A stretch of DNA of 64,000 nucleotides, from positions 186,001 through 250,000 of the forward strand of contig NZ_LGKN01000005.1 in assembly GCF_001306175.1 (NCBI RefSeq). The letters are read 5' to 3'. Every line of letters starts with the position of its first letter. Position 1 is the stretch's first letter. Below, piece after piece: positions 34,091-43,395 of the stretch. The notes below the pieces were generated by a model that saw nothing but the letters and a program-made list of their open reading frames with translations, ran no database searches and was not told the origin of the DNA. This DNA comes from Ardenticatena maritima (lineage in GTDB: Bacteria > Chloroflexota > Anaerolineae > Ardenticatenales > Ardenticatenaceae). Both the position numbers and the translations under genes were made by a program.

Positions 34091-34170
34091 TTTTGATGGT
34101 GCAACACACTGTCAAAACAGCCACATCATCTCAGTTGCCAACCCAACCATTCGATCCACGGAGGATATGC

Positions 34171-35187
34171 ATGTACTTGTTCCCCTCGGAATGGCCTGAG
34201 TTGCGTGTGCTCGTACTCGATATTGTGCTGGAAGCCGCTACGCCCGCGGTCTTGTCCTCATGGCCCGGCTCGGCAGTACGCGGCAGCCTGCTCACGGCGC
34301 TCCGCCAACATGTCTGTACCCATTCCCCCAACCTCACCTGCCCAGTCTGCTGGCTCATCGCCCGCGAAGACCCCCAATGGCGCTGGGGACGTACCCCCGC
34401 ACGCCCGTATGCGCTGGCGGTTCCCGGTGAGCAAGGGCGTCCCACGGGGCAACGTCTGCACAATTCGACCGCCGAATGGCGGCGCTTTGCCCCCGGCGCC
34501 CCCTTTCAATTCCGCCTGACGCTGTTCGGCGAAGCAACCCACCTGCTGCCGTATCTGGTGGCAACCCTGCCCTGCATGGGGGAAAATGGGCTGGGGCGGC
34601 GGCTGGACGAACTGGGCGGACGCCGCGGACAATTTGTCTTGCGTTCCATTGAAGCGGTACACCCACTCACCCAAACCCGGCAACCGCTGGTAGAAGCAGG
34701 GCGGCTTGTAGGCGATGTGTCGGCTTGTTTGGTCTCGACGCAAGACGTGCTGGCGCTGGCAGCCGCCTGGGAAAGCCAGCGCGCCTTCACCGTCTTCTTC
34801 GATACGCCGATGCGCCTCATCGAGCGGCGCGCGCTCTGCAAAACGCCCCGTTTTCGTCCCCTTTTCCAGCGGGCGCTCGACCGACTGGAAGCCCTCATGG
34901 AGCAGTACGGCGGCAAACGCCCACGTTGGGGCGACTTGCTCGCCTTGTTCGACCTGGCGGAGCGCGTGCGCGTCGCCGACTCCGAAACGACGTGGGTGGA
35001 ACTGTGGAGCGGTTCACAACGCACGCAACGCATTACCCCGCTGAGCGGCTTTGTCGGGCAAGCCACATTCGTCGCCGACGATTGGTCGCCGTTTGCGCCG
35101 CTGCTGGCATGGATGCCCATCATCCAGGTGGGCAAAGATGTGGTGAAAGGCAACGGCGCGCTGCGCGTGAGTCCCGCCCACCTGTGA
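34171..35187 (+). CDS. cas6: Stand-alone CRISPR Cas6-type pre-crRNA endoribonuclease
   Basis: 338 residues. The N-terminal half has the RAMP pattern of the Cas6 family found with type III systems: WPGSAVRGSLLTALRQHVC, a CPVCWLI cysteine pair, RPYAL, then FQFRLTLFGEATHLLPYLV and GENGLGRRL..GRRGQFVLRSI. The C-terminal half ends PLSGFVGQATFV, SPFAPLLAWMPIIQVGKDVVKGNGALRV, the glycine-rich loop block of CRISPR_Cas6. It should cut repeat hairpins to give crRNAs with an ATTGAAAC-type handle. The ATG at 34171 has GGAGG (34160-34164) at ideal spacing; in-frame codons back to 34078 are upstream of it. No other cas gene is in the window; the array is 23 kb to the left. The catalytic histidine is not obvious. 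Confidence 0.87.
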   Translation: MYLFPSEWPELRVLVLDIVLEAATPAVLSSWPGSAVRGSLLTALRQHVCTHSPNLTCPVCWLIAREDPQWRWGRTPARPYALAVPGEQGRPTGQRLHNSTAEWRRFAPGAPFQFRLTLFGEATHLLPYLVATLPCMGENGLGRRLDELGGRRGQFVLRSIEAVHPLTQTRQPLVEAGRLVGDVSACLVSTQDVLALAAAWESQRAFTVFFDTPMRLIERRALCKTPRFRPLFQRALDRLEALMEQYGGKRPRWGDLLALFDLAERVRVADSETTWVELWSGSQRTQRITPLSGFVGQATFVADDWSPFAPLLAWMPIIQVGKDVVKGNGALRVSPAHL

Positions 35188-35205
35188 GGAGAACAATCCA
35201 AACGT

Positions 35206-35234
35206 TTGCTCGCTGATGCTGAACACGGTACAAT
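35206..35234 (+). promoter_or_regulatory. Promoter upstream of the four-GAF kinase
   Basis: TTGCTC (35206-35211), 17 nt, TACAAT (35229-35234). It lies between cas6 and the hairpin at 35257. Confidence 0.45.
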
Positions 35235-35256
35235 CTCCGCAAACATCGGCGAAGAT

Positions 35257-35284
35257 GCTCACTCCCCGCGAGTGGGCTTTTTTT
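35257..35284 (+). terminator. Rho-independent terminator after cas6
   Basis: GCTCACTC-CCCGC-GAGTGGGC followed by seven T. It ends cas6 transcripts but also lies between the promoter at 35206-35234 and the kinase start at 35298, so it could act as an attenuator. Confidence 0.8.
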
Positions 35285-35297
35285 GTAGGGCGGGACA

Positions 35298-38045
35298 ATG
35301 ACAGAAGACAAACGCGCGGTTGAACGCCTGGAACGGCTCCAATCCATCCTCGAAACGCTGGTTGAATTTGAAGAGACGTTTGAATTTGAAGAGGCGTGGG
35401 AACGCATTATCCGCGACGCCGTCCAACTCATGGGGGCGCGCCGCGGCACGCTCTTTCTGGTTGACCGCAACCGCGATTTGCTCTTGCCGCGTGTCTGGTA
35501 CGGGGAACCCTGGACGGGACAAGGGCGACCACGCGGCTACCAGCGCGGCGAAGGCATTGCCGGGCGCGTCTGGTTGACGGGTGAACCCATCAACTGCCCC
35601 GATGTACGCCACGACCCCCGTTTTCGCCGCTCGCACGACCCCCGTTGGGCGGAACTGCGCTCATTGCTCTGCGTGCCCATTCGCGCCCGTGAGCGTGTGA
35701 TTGGCGTCATTGCGGTGGACAGCACCGAGGAAAACGCCTTCCGCGAAGAGGATGAACGCCTGCTGACGACGCTGGCGCGCCATGTGGCGAGCGCCTTCGA
35801 GACCGCCAAACTCTACCAGGGGCTTGCCGACCTGCGCGATGTGGGCGAACGCCTCAACAAGATGGGACCACGCACCGAGTACGCCGACACCCTGCGCGCC
35901 ATTGTCGAAAAAGCGGTGCAAGTGGTCGCGGCGGGCGCGTCCAGCGCGGGGGAAGCGGCAGCGGTCATCTACCGCTACGATGACACGCGCGGCGAATTCG
36001 ACCGCCATTCGCGCGTGGCGGCGGGCTGGCGCGACTTCGACGGCGCGCTGGACGACTACCCGCGCAAAGGGGGGTTGGGGGAACGCGCCATCCTTCTGCG
36101 GCGGCGCGTCCTCTCCTACGAGCAACCCGACTTCGTCATCAATCCGGCGCAACAACAGCAAGGCGCGGCGGCGGTGGTCGCTTACCCGCTGATAGCCGCC
36201 GACCGTGTGCTGGGCGTGCTCTACGTCACCCTGCGCGACGAACGGCGCTTCACCCGCCACGAACTCATGCTGTTGGACAACTTCGTCAACCAGGCGGCGC
36301 TCGCGCTCTACCACACCGAACAAATCGGCGACGTCAGCCGCGAACTGGCGCGCAAAGTGTACGAACTGGAACAACTGCGCCGCGCGGACGCGCTCATCAG
36401 CCAGCGCCCCCATCTCGATGAAGCCCTCGCCGAAATCCTGCGCATTGCCGTGGATACCACACGCGCCGAATACGGCTCATTCCGCCTCTACAACCGCAAT
36501 GACGAGCGCCTGCACCTTGCCGCCACGGCGGGCTTGCTCGCCGACCATGTGGTGCGCACGTCGCTCAGGCTCGATGAAGCCAGCGTCATCGGGCAAGCCG
36601 TGAAGCAACGCCGACCGGTGCGCGTGGATGATGTGTTCTCGCCCGAATGGAAGGGGCTCTATCGCCCCCTCGCCGCCGACATTCCCATTCGCTCCGAACT
36701 CGCTATTCCGCTCTTCAACGCGGGGGGTGGGCTGGAAGGCGTACTCAACCTGGAAAGCACCCAACCCTACGCCTTCGATGAAGAAGATGAACGCCTGCTC
36801 TCGGCGCTGGCGACGCAAGCCGTCATCGCCATTCAGGAATTCAAACTGATTGACACGATGGCGGAACTGACCGAAGCGACGCTGACGCACACCAAAACCA
36901 GCCTGTTTGAACTGGCTATCCGCCGCGCGTGCGAACTCATCAACGCGCCCTATGGCGCTATCTGGCGGCTGGAGCAACGCGACGACGGGCGCGTGCTGGT
37001 GCTGCAAGCCGCCAGCACCGGGCAACGCCGTGGCGAAACCATCCCGCTCGAATCCAGCCTGACGGGGAAAGCCGTGCTCCAACGTGCGCCCATCACCGTT
37101 GAAGATGTGCAGAACCATGCTGCCTTCCGCAACACCGAATTGGCGCGCCGCCACGGCTGGCGCTCGGCGCTCATCGTGCCGCTGCTGGCGCGCAACGGCG
37201 ACCCCATCGGGGCGTTCAGCATTTACACGACCGACAAGCGCACCTTTGGCGACTGGGAAAAGCGCCTGCTCACTGTGCTGGCGAACCACGCCGCCATCGC
37301 CATTCGCGACGCCGAAATCCTGGAAACCTTGCGCGAAACGCGCGAACGCCAGGCGGTGGCGGAAACCTTCGCCGCAGTGGGCGACATTGCCGCCAATCTC
37401 CTGCACCGCCTGAACAATCAGGTGGGCACCATTCCCGTGCGCGTGCAGAGTATCGAAGCCAAATGCGCCGCCGAAATCGAGGCGAACGAGTACCTGGCGA
37501 AAAACCTTGCCGCCATTGCCGCCAGCGCCCGCGACGCCATGCGCACCGTGCGCGACACACTGCGCCATCTGCGCCCCATCGAGATGGCGCCTGTGCGCGT
37601 CGGCGACGCGCTGCTGGATGCGTTGCGCGAGGTGCGTGTACCGCCTGAGGTGCAGTTGTTCACCGAAAACATTGAAACCTTGCCCCCCGTGCGGGCGGGA
37701 CGCCCACAACTGGCGCTGGTGTTTATCAACCTGATTGAAAACGCCATCGAAGCCATGCAAGGCGCCGGGCAAATAACCATCCGCGCCCACCGCACGAATG
37801 ACGAGGTGGTCATTCACGTCAGCGATAACGGTCCGGGGATTCCGGATGCGCTGCTACCGCACATTTTTGAACTCAACGTGTCGAGCGGCGGCGAGCGCAA
37901 ATTGGGGTTTGGGCTGTGGTGGGTGCGCACCCTGCTCCAGCGGCTCAACGGGCATATTGACGTGTTCAGCGAAGAAGGACATGGCACCACGTTCATCATT
38001 CGGTTGCCAGTCTGGGAAGAAGAACTTGCGGAGGCAGAAGCATGA
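35298..38045 (+). CDS. Multi-GAF sensor histidine kinase
   Basis: 915 residues, soluble. Four GAF domains lie in tandem (about 15-170, 190-350, 370-525, 540-690), each ending with a hydrophobic LLxxLAxxxAxAI-type helix. The phosphoacceptor segment is VGDIAANLLHRLNNQVGTI (His about 702), the NtrB-like form, and the HATPase has NLIENAIEAM, VSDNGPGIPDALLPHIFEL and GFGLWWVRTLLQRLNG. It should phosphorylate the response regulator whose ATG overlaps its stop codon (ATGA). GAF ligands are unknown. Confidence 0.95.
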   Translation: MTEDKRAVERLERLQSILETLVEFEETFEFEEAWERIIRDAVQLMGARRGTLFLVDRNRDLLLPRVWYGEPWTGQGRPRGYQRGEGIAGRVWLTGEPINCPDVRHDPRFRRSHDPRWAELRSLLCVPIRARERVIGVIAVDSTEENAFREEDERLLTTLARHVASAFETAKLYQGLADLRDVGERLNKMGPRTEYADTLRAIVEKAVQVVAAGASSAGEAAAVIYRYDDTRGEFDRHSRVAAGWRDFDGALDDYPRKGGLGERAILLRRRVLSYEQPDFVINPAQQQQGAAAVVAYPLIAADRVLGVLYVTLRDERRFTRHELMLLDNFVNQAALALYHTEQIGDVSRELARKVYELEQLRRADALISQRPHLDEALAEILRIAVDTTRAEYGSFRLYNRNDERLHLAATAGLLADHVVRTSLRLDEASVIGQAVKQRRPVRVDDVFSPEWKGLYRPLAADIPIRSELAIPLFNAGGGLEGVLNLESTQPYAFDEEDERLLSALATQAVIAIQEFKLIDTMAELTEATLTHTKTSLFELAIRRACELINAPYGAIWRLEQRDDGRVLVLQAASTGQRRGETIPLESSLTGKAVLQRAPITVEDVQNHAAFRNTELARRHGWRSALIVPLLARNGDPIGAFSIYTTDKRTFGDWEKRLLTVLANHAAIAIRDAEILETLRETRERQAVAETFAAVGDIAANLLHRLNNQVGTIPVRVQSIEAKCAAEIEANEYLAKNLAAIAASARDAMRTVRDTLRHLRPIEMAPVRVGDALLDALREVRVPPEVQLFTENIETLPPVRAGRPQLALVFINLIENAIEAMQGAGQITIRAHRTNDEVVIHVSDNGPGIPDALLPHIFELNVSSGGERKLGFGLWWVRTLLQRLNGHIDVFSEEGHGTTFIIRLPVWEEELAEAEA

Positions 38046-39136
38046 CTTGGCACGCACTCATTGTTGAAGATGACCCCGCCTGGCGTGAACTTCTCAGCGA
38101 AATGCTGGAAGACCTCGGCGCGCGTATCACCACCGCCGAATCGTATGAAAGCGCCATGGCGGCAATTCAGCGGGGACCTTATGACCTGGCGTTGCTCGAC
38201 TTGTCGCTGGAAAGCGAAGACCACGAAAACCGCGATGGAATGCGCGTGCTGGCGCGTTTCCGCGAACAATGGCCCGACGCCGCGGCGGTGCTCATCACGG
38301 GCTACGGCACGGTAGATGTGGCGGTGCAAGCCCTGACAACCTACGGCGCCCGCGATTTCATTCGCAAGGAAACGTTCGACCGGCGGCGCTTTCTGGAAAC
38401 CATTCGGCGCGTGGTGCACACACGCCCCACCCCCACCATCATTGGCGAACGCCAAGCAAACGAGGCTAGCGCGAACGACACGACGCCGGCGGTAGGCGGG
38501 CGTGTGCTGGTGGTGGAAGACAATCCGGCGTGGCAGAGCATTTTCCGGGAGTTGTTCGAGGATTTGGGGTGCGACGTGCTCATCAGCGTCAGCTATGCGG
38601 AAGCGCGGGGGTGGTTGCAGCGTGAACCGTTTGACCTGGTGGTGACCGACTTGAAGCTCGTCAGCAGTGTGTCGCCCTGGGAAAACCGCGACGGCTTCCA
38701 CCTGTTGCGGGTGGCGCGCGAGAAGAACGTTCCGGCCATTGTGGTAAGCGGGTTAGCGACCCCGGAGGAGATTGATCGCGCTTTTGAGGAGTTTGGCGTG
38801 TTCGGCTTCTTCGACAAGGAAGGGCTGCAACGTGAATCGTTCTTGCGGCTGGCGCGCACCGCTTTGCAACAAGGGCAATCGCAGGGAACGGCGACGGCGC
38901 GTTCCACACAAGGCCCCAACCCGCTGGATACGCTGACGGAGCGGCAGTTGGAAGTGTTGCGCTTGCTGGCGCAGGGCAAAACAAACAAGGAAATTGCCGC
39001 GGAGTTGATCGTCACGACAAACACGGTGAAAAAGCACGTGCTGGCGATTTTCGACAAGCTGGGCGTCAATTCACGGGCGGCGGCGGTGGCGGTGGCGTTG
39101 CAGCACGGGCTGGACGTGGAAACGCAAGACGAATAG
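38042..39136 (+). CDS. Response regulator with two receiver domains and LuxR-type HTH
   Basis: 364 residues: receiver 1 (about 1-125; LIVEDDPAW, acceptor in LALLDLSLE, FIRKETFD), a linker, receiver 2 (about 155-285; VLVVEDNPAW, VVTDLKLV, FFDKEG) and a NarL/LuxR HTH (about 300-360; LTERQLEVLRLLAQGKTNKEIAAEL). Both receivers keep the acidic pocket and acceptor Asp; receiver 2 has K in FDKEG. The ATG overlaps the kinase stop, so the two form a translationally coupled pair. Two receivers on one DNA-binding protein could integrate two inputs, for example one of the orphan kinases in this window. Confidence 0.94.
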   Translation: MTWHALIVEDDPAWRELLSEMLEDLGARITTAESYESAMAAIQRGPYDLALLDLSLESEDHENRDGMRVLARFREQWPDAAAVLITGYGTVDVAVQALTTYGARDFIRKETFDRRRFLETIRRVVHTRPTPTIIGERQANEASANDTTPAVGGRVLVVEDNPAWQSIFRELFEDLGCDVLISVSYAEARGWLQREPFDLVVTDLKLVSSVSPWENRDGFHLLRVAREKNVPAIVVSGLATPEEIDRAFEEFGVFGFFDKEGLQRESFLRLARTALQQGQSQGTATARSTQGPNPLDTLTERQLEVLRLLAQGKTNKEIAAELIVTTNTVKKHVLAIFDKLGVNSRAAAVAVALQHGLDVETQDE

Positions 39137-39163
39137 CGGGGGTGAGAAGCGGGAACACGCCCG

Positions 39164-40336
39164 TCAGGTTTCGCTGAAAAAAGCCACGTCTTGCGCCGAA
39201 TACCCGAAAAGTTCGAGCAAGTTGGCAATCATTTTTTGCGTGCTTTGGGCACTCAGGTTCGTCTCCACCCACAGGGACGTATTGGGAATGCGTTTAGGAC
39301 CAATCATCCCTGAGGGCGTCGGGGCAACGTATTGCCGCTTGCGACCTTTCAACGTCACAGCACGTTGGGCAAAATCACTGTGCTGTTCCGCAAGCACCTG
39401 ACAAACCGTGAGAAGCGCTTCACGCCACGTGCGAAGCCGATACTCACGCCCCAAAAGCCGCATACCGGTTATCCGCGTATTGCGGGCGCGTTGCGTTTTT
39501 GAGCGAACGCGCCCAGAACGGGGCGCCTCTGGCGCTTTGCTACTTTCGCGCTCTGCTGGGGCGTTCTCAGCGCGACCCGTGTCAGCACTATTCCACTCAT
39601 GCCACCATTCTTCATCCAAATCCAGAATGAACACCTGGCGGTCCACAATCCCGACACGATACTTGATGAGCAAGTCCAGAAGTGTCTCGCCGTCAATGAG
39701 CGTAATGGCTTTCTTTCCAGCGGCAACAGCCTCGCTACGCGCGGCCGGCGTGAAAAAACTCGTCGTGAGAATCATGCCATGTTGGTGGGCTTCCAATGAG
39801 CCACGTAATTCCCGAACAAGGCGCGCCCCTACAGGCTGTTTCCAGCGTTTCACCTGCACAGCAGTATGCAAATGCGTAATACCAGCGGCGCGAAAAATAC
39901 CGACGACATCAATGCCGCCATCATTGCTTCGCTGTGTCACCTGGATGGAGTTCTCCTCAAATCCCATCTGCAAAAGCAGTTCCGCCACCAACGCCTCAAA
40001 CCGTTCGGGCGGCATTTGCAACAGGCGCGCACGAAGTTCCTGGCGCACCTTTTTTTCCTGCTGGGCAATGGCGGCTTCCAATCCCGTAGGCTCCCACTCA
40101 GCCAATCCGAACACCCCACGCCCAGCACGCACAAAACGAGAACCGCTCTGCTTGGTGTCGGTGTAGAGGCGTGACCCCATGGTGGCATCAGGGGTAAGCC
40201 CGGCAGGCGCAATGAGCCCTCGTTCGAGCGCACGCTGTGTAATTTCGCGGTAATGAAGCGGCTGTCCTGCATCACGCAACACAACATATGCCGCATCAAG
40301 ATACGTCATTGGGGTGGTCGAATTTGGGGTAGCCAT
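39164..40336 (-). CDS. HARE-HTH plus Mrr-type restriction endonuclease
   Basis: 390 residues. An N-terminal HARE-HTH domain (about 8-85; TYLDAAYVVLRDAGQPLHYREI) is followed by a Mrr-cat nuclease domain (about 110-225; FEALVAELLLQMGFEENSIQVTQRSNDGGIDVVG...AVQVKRW) with the PD-(D/E)xK residues D and QxK. A charged linker and a C-terminal basic domain (about 300-390) of unknown type follow. Mrr-type enzymes cut modified DNA; HARE-HTH domains are linked to recognition of modified bases. No methyltransferase is adjacent, consistent with a type IV system. The ATG at 40336 has GGAAG upstream; ATGs at 40369 and 40381 are possible. Confidence 0.85.
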   Translation of the reverse strand: MATPNSTTPMTYLDAAYVVLRDAGQPLHYREITQRALERGLIAPAGLTPDATMGSRLYTDTKQSGSRFVRAGRGVFGLAEWEPTGLEAAIAQQEKKVRQELRARLLQMPPERFEALVAELLLQMGFEENSIQVTQRSNDGGIDVVGIFRAAGITHLHTAVQVKRWKQPVGARLVRELRGSLEAHQHGMILTTSFFTPAARSEAVAAGKKAITLIDGETLLDLLIKYRVGIVDRQVFILDLDEEWWHEWNSADTGRAENAPAERESSKAPEAPRSGRVRSKTQRARNTRITGMRLLGREYRLRTWREALLTVCQVLAEQHSDFAQRAVTLKGRKRQYVAPTPSGMIGPKRIPNTSLWVETNLSAQSTQKMIANLLELFGYSAQDVAFFSET

Positions 40337-40440
40337 CGTTGCTTCCAAATGGGTCGTTTCTTCTTTCATTCCTTCATTCATTGTATGGCGAGAAATTGTG
40401 CGCGTCAACCCGCAAAACACCCCCTCTGCCTCCGAAAACT

Positions 40441-40468
40441 TTGCGCGATTTTCCGCTCATGCTATACT
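40441..40468 (+). promoter_or_regulatory. rpsO promoter
   Basis: TATACT (40463-40468) with TTGCGC 16 nt upstream, about 75 nt before rpsO. It is divergent from the Mrr-like gene. Confidence 0.5.
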
Positions 40469-40546
40469 ACGCAGGCTGTAAGGTGAAAACAACGAGCCCC
40501 CGGCCTTGCGAGCGGGCCGACGGGTGTTAGGATGAGGAGGCTTTTC

Positions 40547-40816
40547 ATGGCGCTCGATAAAGCACAGAAAGAAGCAATCATCAAGGAATTTCAGCGTTTT
40601 GAAGGTGATACGGGTTCGCCCGAAGTGCAAATTGCCTTGTTGACGGCTCGTATCAACTACCTGACCGAACACCTCAAAGTACACAAACACGACCACCACT
40701 CACGCCGTGGGCTTCTCAAACTGGTAGGCCAGCGCCGCCGCTTGTTGCGCTACCTCCAGCAGAAGGATTACCAGCGCTACAAGGAAATCATCGAGCGGCT
40801 GGGCCTGCGCAAGTAA
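40547..40816 (+). CDS. rpsO: 30S ribosomal protein S15
   Basis: 89 residues, the exact family length. It contains the S15 core [40 protein letters not shown] and the C-terminal [27 protein letters not shown]. It binds 16S rRNA in early 30S assembly. The ATG at 40547 follows GAGGAGG; the in-frame start at 40532 would add an atypical leader. It precedes pnp, the conserved bacterial order. The roughly 75-nt GC-rich leader may carry the S15 autoregulatory structure, but I cannot fold it with certainty. Confidence 0.98.
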   Translation: MALDKAQKEAIIKEFQRFEGDTGSPEVQIALLTARINYLTEHLKVHKHDHHSRRGLLKLVGQRRRLLRYLQQKDYQRYKEIIERLGLRK

Positions 40817-40852
40817 GGTGTGTTGGTTGGAGCATGATGTGATGGCCTGAAA

Positions 40853-40887
40853 AGCGAGTAGATGGCAATCCCATCTGCTCGCTTTTT
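40853..40887 (+). terminator. rpsO terminator
   Basis: A 13-bp stem (AGCGAGTAGATGG, loop CAATC, CCATCTGCTCGCT) followed by TTTT lies between rpsO and pnp, so pnp is partly or wholly transcribed from a separate start in 40888-41025. Confidence 0.85.
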
Positions 40888-41025
40888 CGTTTGCCAACAC
40901 TCGCCCTGGCCTTGGCGGGGGTAGGGATTGGAGAGAGCCTCGAAGGCTCTTCGCGGTTCTTTCCAGTACCTACCTCCAGGGCCAGGCGAGGAAGAAACAA
41001 CAATGAAGGTTCTGGAGGAGGATCT

Positions 41026-43287
41026 ATGGACGTTCAAAAAATGACGCAAGAACCCAAAACGTACACCACGACGCTCGGCGATAAGGAAATCATCATCCAA
41101 ACCGGCTTGCTCGCACCGCAAGCCGACGGCGCCGTGACGGTGCGCATGGGCGATTCGATGGTGCTGGTGACAGCGGTTGCGGCGAAAGAGCCGCGCCCCG
41201 GTATCACCTTTTTCCCGCTGACGGTGGATTTTGAAGAACGCCTCTACGCCATCGGGCGTATTCCGGGCAGTTTCTTCCGCCGCGAAGGGCGCCCCAGTGA
41301 GTCGGCGATTCTTTACAGCCGCCTGATTGACCGCTCGCTGCGCCCGCTCTTCCCCAAAGGCTTCCGCAACGATGTGCAAATCATCGTCACGCCGCTCAGT
41401 TATGACCAGGAGCACCCGCTTGACACGCTGGGCGTGATTGGGGCGAGCGCCGCGCTGAGCATCAGCGGGATTCCCTTTGAGGGCCCCATCGGGCACGTGC
41501 GCATCTCACTGGATGACGAGGGTAACTTCCTGATCAACCCCACCGTTTCGCAGTACGAAAACAGCCGCCTGGATTTGCGCGTTTCGGGCACCGCCGACGC
41601 CATCAACATGGTGGAATGCGCCTCGAACGAAGTGGACGAAGAAACAATGCTCCGCGCGCTCGAACTGGCGCACCGCGCCTTCCAGCCGGTGATTGCCCTG
41701 CAAAACCGCATGAAAGCCGAAATCGGCAAGCCTGAAATGCCCTACGAAGTGTACAAACCGGGCGACGAAGTGGCGCAACGTGTGCGCGAATGGCTGGGCG
41801 GTCGTGTGGAAGAAATTATCGCCTCGGCGATGAGCAAAGAAGAGCGCAACGACGCCCTGGCGGCGTTGGGCGCGGAACTGGCCGCCTCGTTCTACGATGA
41901 GGTCACGGGCGAATACGAATTCCCCCTCGAAGACATTACCACCGTGTACGATGACGTGGTGAAAGAAACCGTGCGCCGCCGCATCCTGGAAGAAGGCATC
42001 CGCCCCGACGGGCGCAAGCCGCATGAAATTCGTCCACTCTTTGCCGCGGTCGGTCTCAGCCCACGCTCGCATGGTTCGGGGCTCTTCCAGCGCGGTGAAA
42101 CACAGGTGCTCAGCATTGCCACGCTGGGGACGATGGGCGAAGAGCAAATGCTCGACGACCTGGGCGTGATGGAAAGCAAGCGCTACATGCACCACTACAA
42201 CTTCCCGCCCTTCAGCACCGGCGAAGCCCGCCCCTTGCGTGGGCCCCGCCGCCGTGAAATCGGGCATGGCAACCTGGCCGAAAACGCCCTGCGTCCCATG
42301 ATTCCCGACGAAAAAGAGTTCCCGTACACCATTCGCGTGGTGAGCGAAGTGCTTTCCTCGAACGGGTCTACCTCCATGGCGAGCGTCTGCGCGAGCACGC
42401 TTGCCCTGATGGACGCCGGCGTGCCCATCAAGAAGCCTGTTGCGGGCATCGCCATGGGGCTGATCAGCGACCCCGAAACAAACCGCTTCGTGGTGCTGAC
42501 CGATATTCAAGGCATGGAAGACCACCTGGGCGACATGGACTTCAAAGTCGCTGGCACGCGCGACGGTATCAACGCCCTGCAAATGGATATCAAAATCAAG
42601 GGGCTGGATATCGAATTGCTGCGCCAGGCGCTGGCGCAAGCACGCGACGCGCGCCTCGCCATTCTGGATGTCATGCTCGAAACCATTCCTGAGCCGCGCG
42701 CCGAACTCTCGCCGTATGCACCGCGCATCTTCACCATGAGCATTCCTGTGGACAAGATTGGCGCGCTGATTGGTCCCGGCGGGAAGCATGTGCGCAGCAT
42801 TCAGGAAGAAACGGGCGTCAAAGTGGATATCGCCGAAGACGGCACGGTCTATCTGGCGGCGACCGACGGCGAAGCCGCCAAACGCGCCGAAGAATTGGTG
42901 CGCTACTACACCGAAGATGTCGAAGTCGGTAAAATCTACACAGGCAAAGTGGTGCGCGTCACCGATTTCGGGGCGTTCGTGCAACTGCGCCCCGGTCAGG
43001 AAGGGCTGGTGCACATTTCGCAACTGGCCGACCGCCGCGTGGACAAGGTGGAAGACGTGGTCAAGGTTGGTGATGAAATCATGGTGATGGTCATCAACAT
43101 TGACCCCGAAGGCAAAATCCGCCTGTCGCGTCAGGCCGTGCTGGAAGGATGGACGCTCGAAGAAGCCCAAGCCGCCGACCGTGGCTCGCGCCGCTCAAGC
43201 GGCGACGGCCGCCGTGGCGGTGGTGGTGGTCGTGGCCGCGACGGCGGCCGCCGTGGCGGCGGTGGTGGTCGTGGCGGACGCCGCTAA
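41026..43287 (+). CDS. pnp: Polynucleotide phosphorylase
   Basis: 753 residues. Two RNase PH domains (about 15-230 and 320-550, with [21 protein letters not shown] and the second-domain phosphate site [20 protein letters not shown]), a KH domain (about 560-620; [20 protein letters not shown]) and an S1 domain (about 630-700; [33 protein letters not shown]). It degrades RNA 3'-5' with phosphate and can add tails. The last 35 residues are an RGG-like tail of Arg/Gly/Asp repeats, longer than in most PNPases. The ATG at 41026 follows GGAGGAGG; the reading frame to 40891 upstream is not PNPase-like. Confidence 0.98.
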   Translation: MDVQKMTQEPKTYTTTLGDKEIIIQTGLLAPQADGAVTVRMGDSMVLVTAVAAKEPRPGITFFPLTVDFEERLYAIGRIPGSFFRREGRPSESAILYSRLIDRSLRPLFPKGFRNDVQIIVTPLSYDQEHPLDTLGVIGASAALSISGIPFEGPIGHVRISLDDEGNFLINPTVSQYENSRLDLRVSGTADAINMVECASNEVDEETMLRALELAHRAFQPVIALQNRMKAEIGKPEMPYEVYKPGDEVAQRVREWLGGRVEEIIASAMSKEERNDALAALGAELAASFYDEVTGEYEFPLEDITTVYDDVVKETVRRRILEEGIRPDGRKPHEIRPLFAAVGLSPRSHGSGLFQRGETQVLSIATLGTMGEEQMLDDLGVMESKRYMHHYNFPPFSTGEARPLRGPRRREIGHGNLAENALRPMIPDEKEFPYTIRVVSEVLSSNGSTSMASVCASTLALMDAGVPIKKPVAGIAMGLISDPETNRFVVLTDIQGMEDHLGDMDFKVAGTRDGINALQMDIKIKGLDIELLRQALAQARDARLAILDVMLETIPEPRAELSPYAPRIFTMSIPVDKIGALIGPGGKHVRSIQEETGVKVDIAEDGTVYLAATDGEAAKRAEELVRYYTEDVEVGKIYTGKVVRVTDFGAFVQLRPGQEGLVHISQLADRRVDKVEDVVKVGDEIMVMVINIDPEGKIRLSRQAVLEGWTLEEAQAADRGSRRSSGDGRRGGGGGRGRDGGRRGGGGGRGGRR

Positions 43288-43308
43288 CCACCCGACACAG
43301 ACCCAACG

Positions 43309-43343
43309 ACGGGCGAACTCAATGAGTTCGCCCGTTTGCTTTT
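43309..43343 (+). terminator. pnp terminator
   Basis: A 12-bp stem ACGGGCGAACTC-AAT-GAGTTCGCCCGT followed by TTGCTTTT. Confidence 0.85.
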
Positions 43344-43395
43344 GTCGCGAGAGAGGTCCACTGTCAACCATTATCCAGTTTTGAGGAGGAGACCC

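Noticed and set aside
33920-34170. tRNA or further cas gene in the gap before cas6
   Set aside because: No cloverleaf and no coding frame; only short inverted repeats and one promoter-like pair.
40483-40546. Conserved S15 autoregulatory pseudoknot in the rpsO leader
   Set aside because: The leader is GC-rich and may fold, but I could not establish a specific structure by eye.
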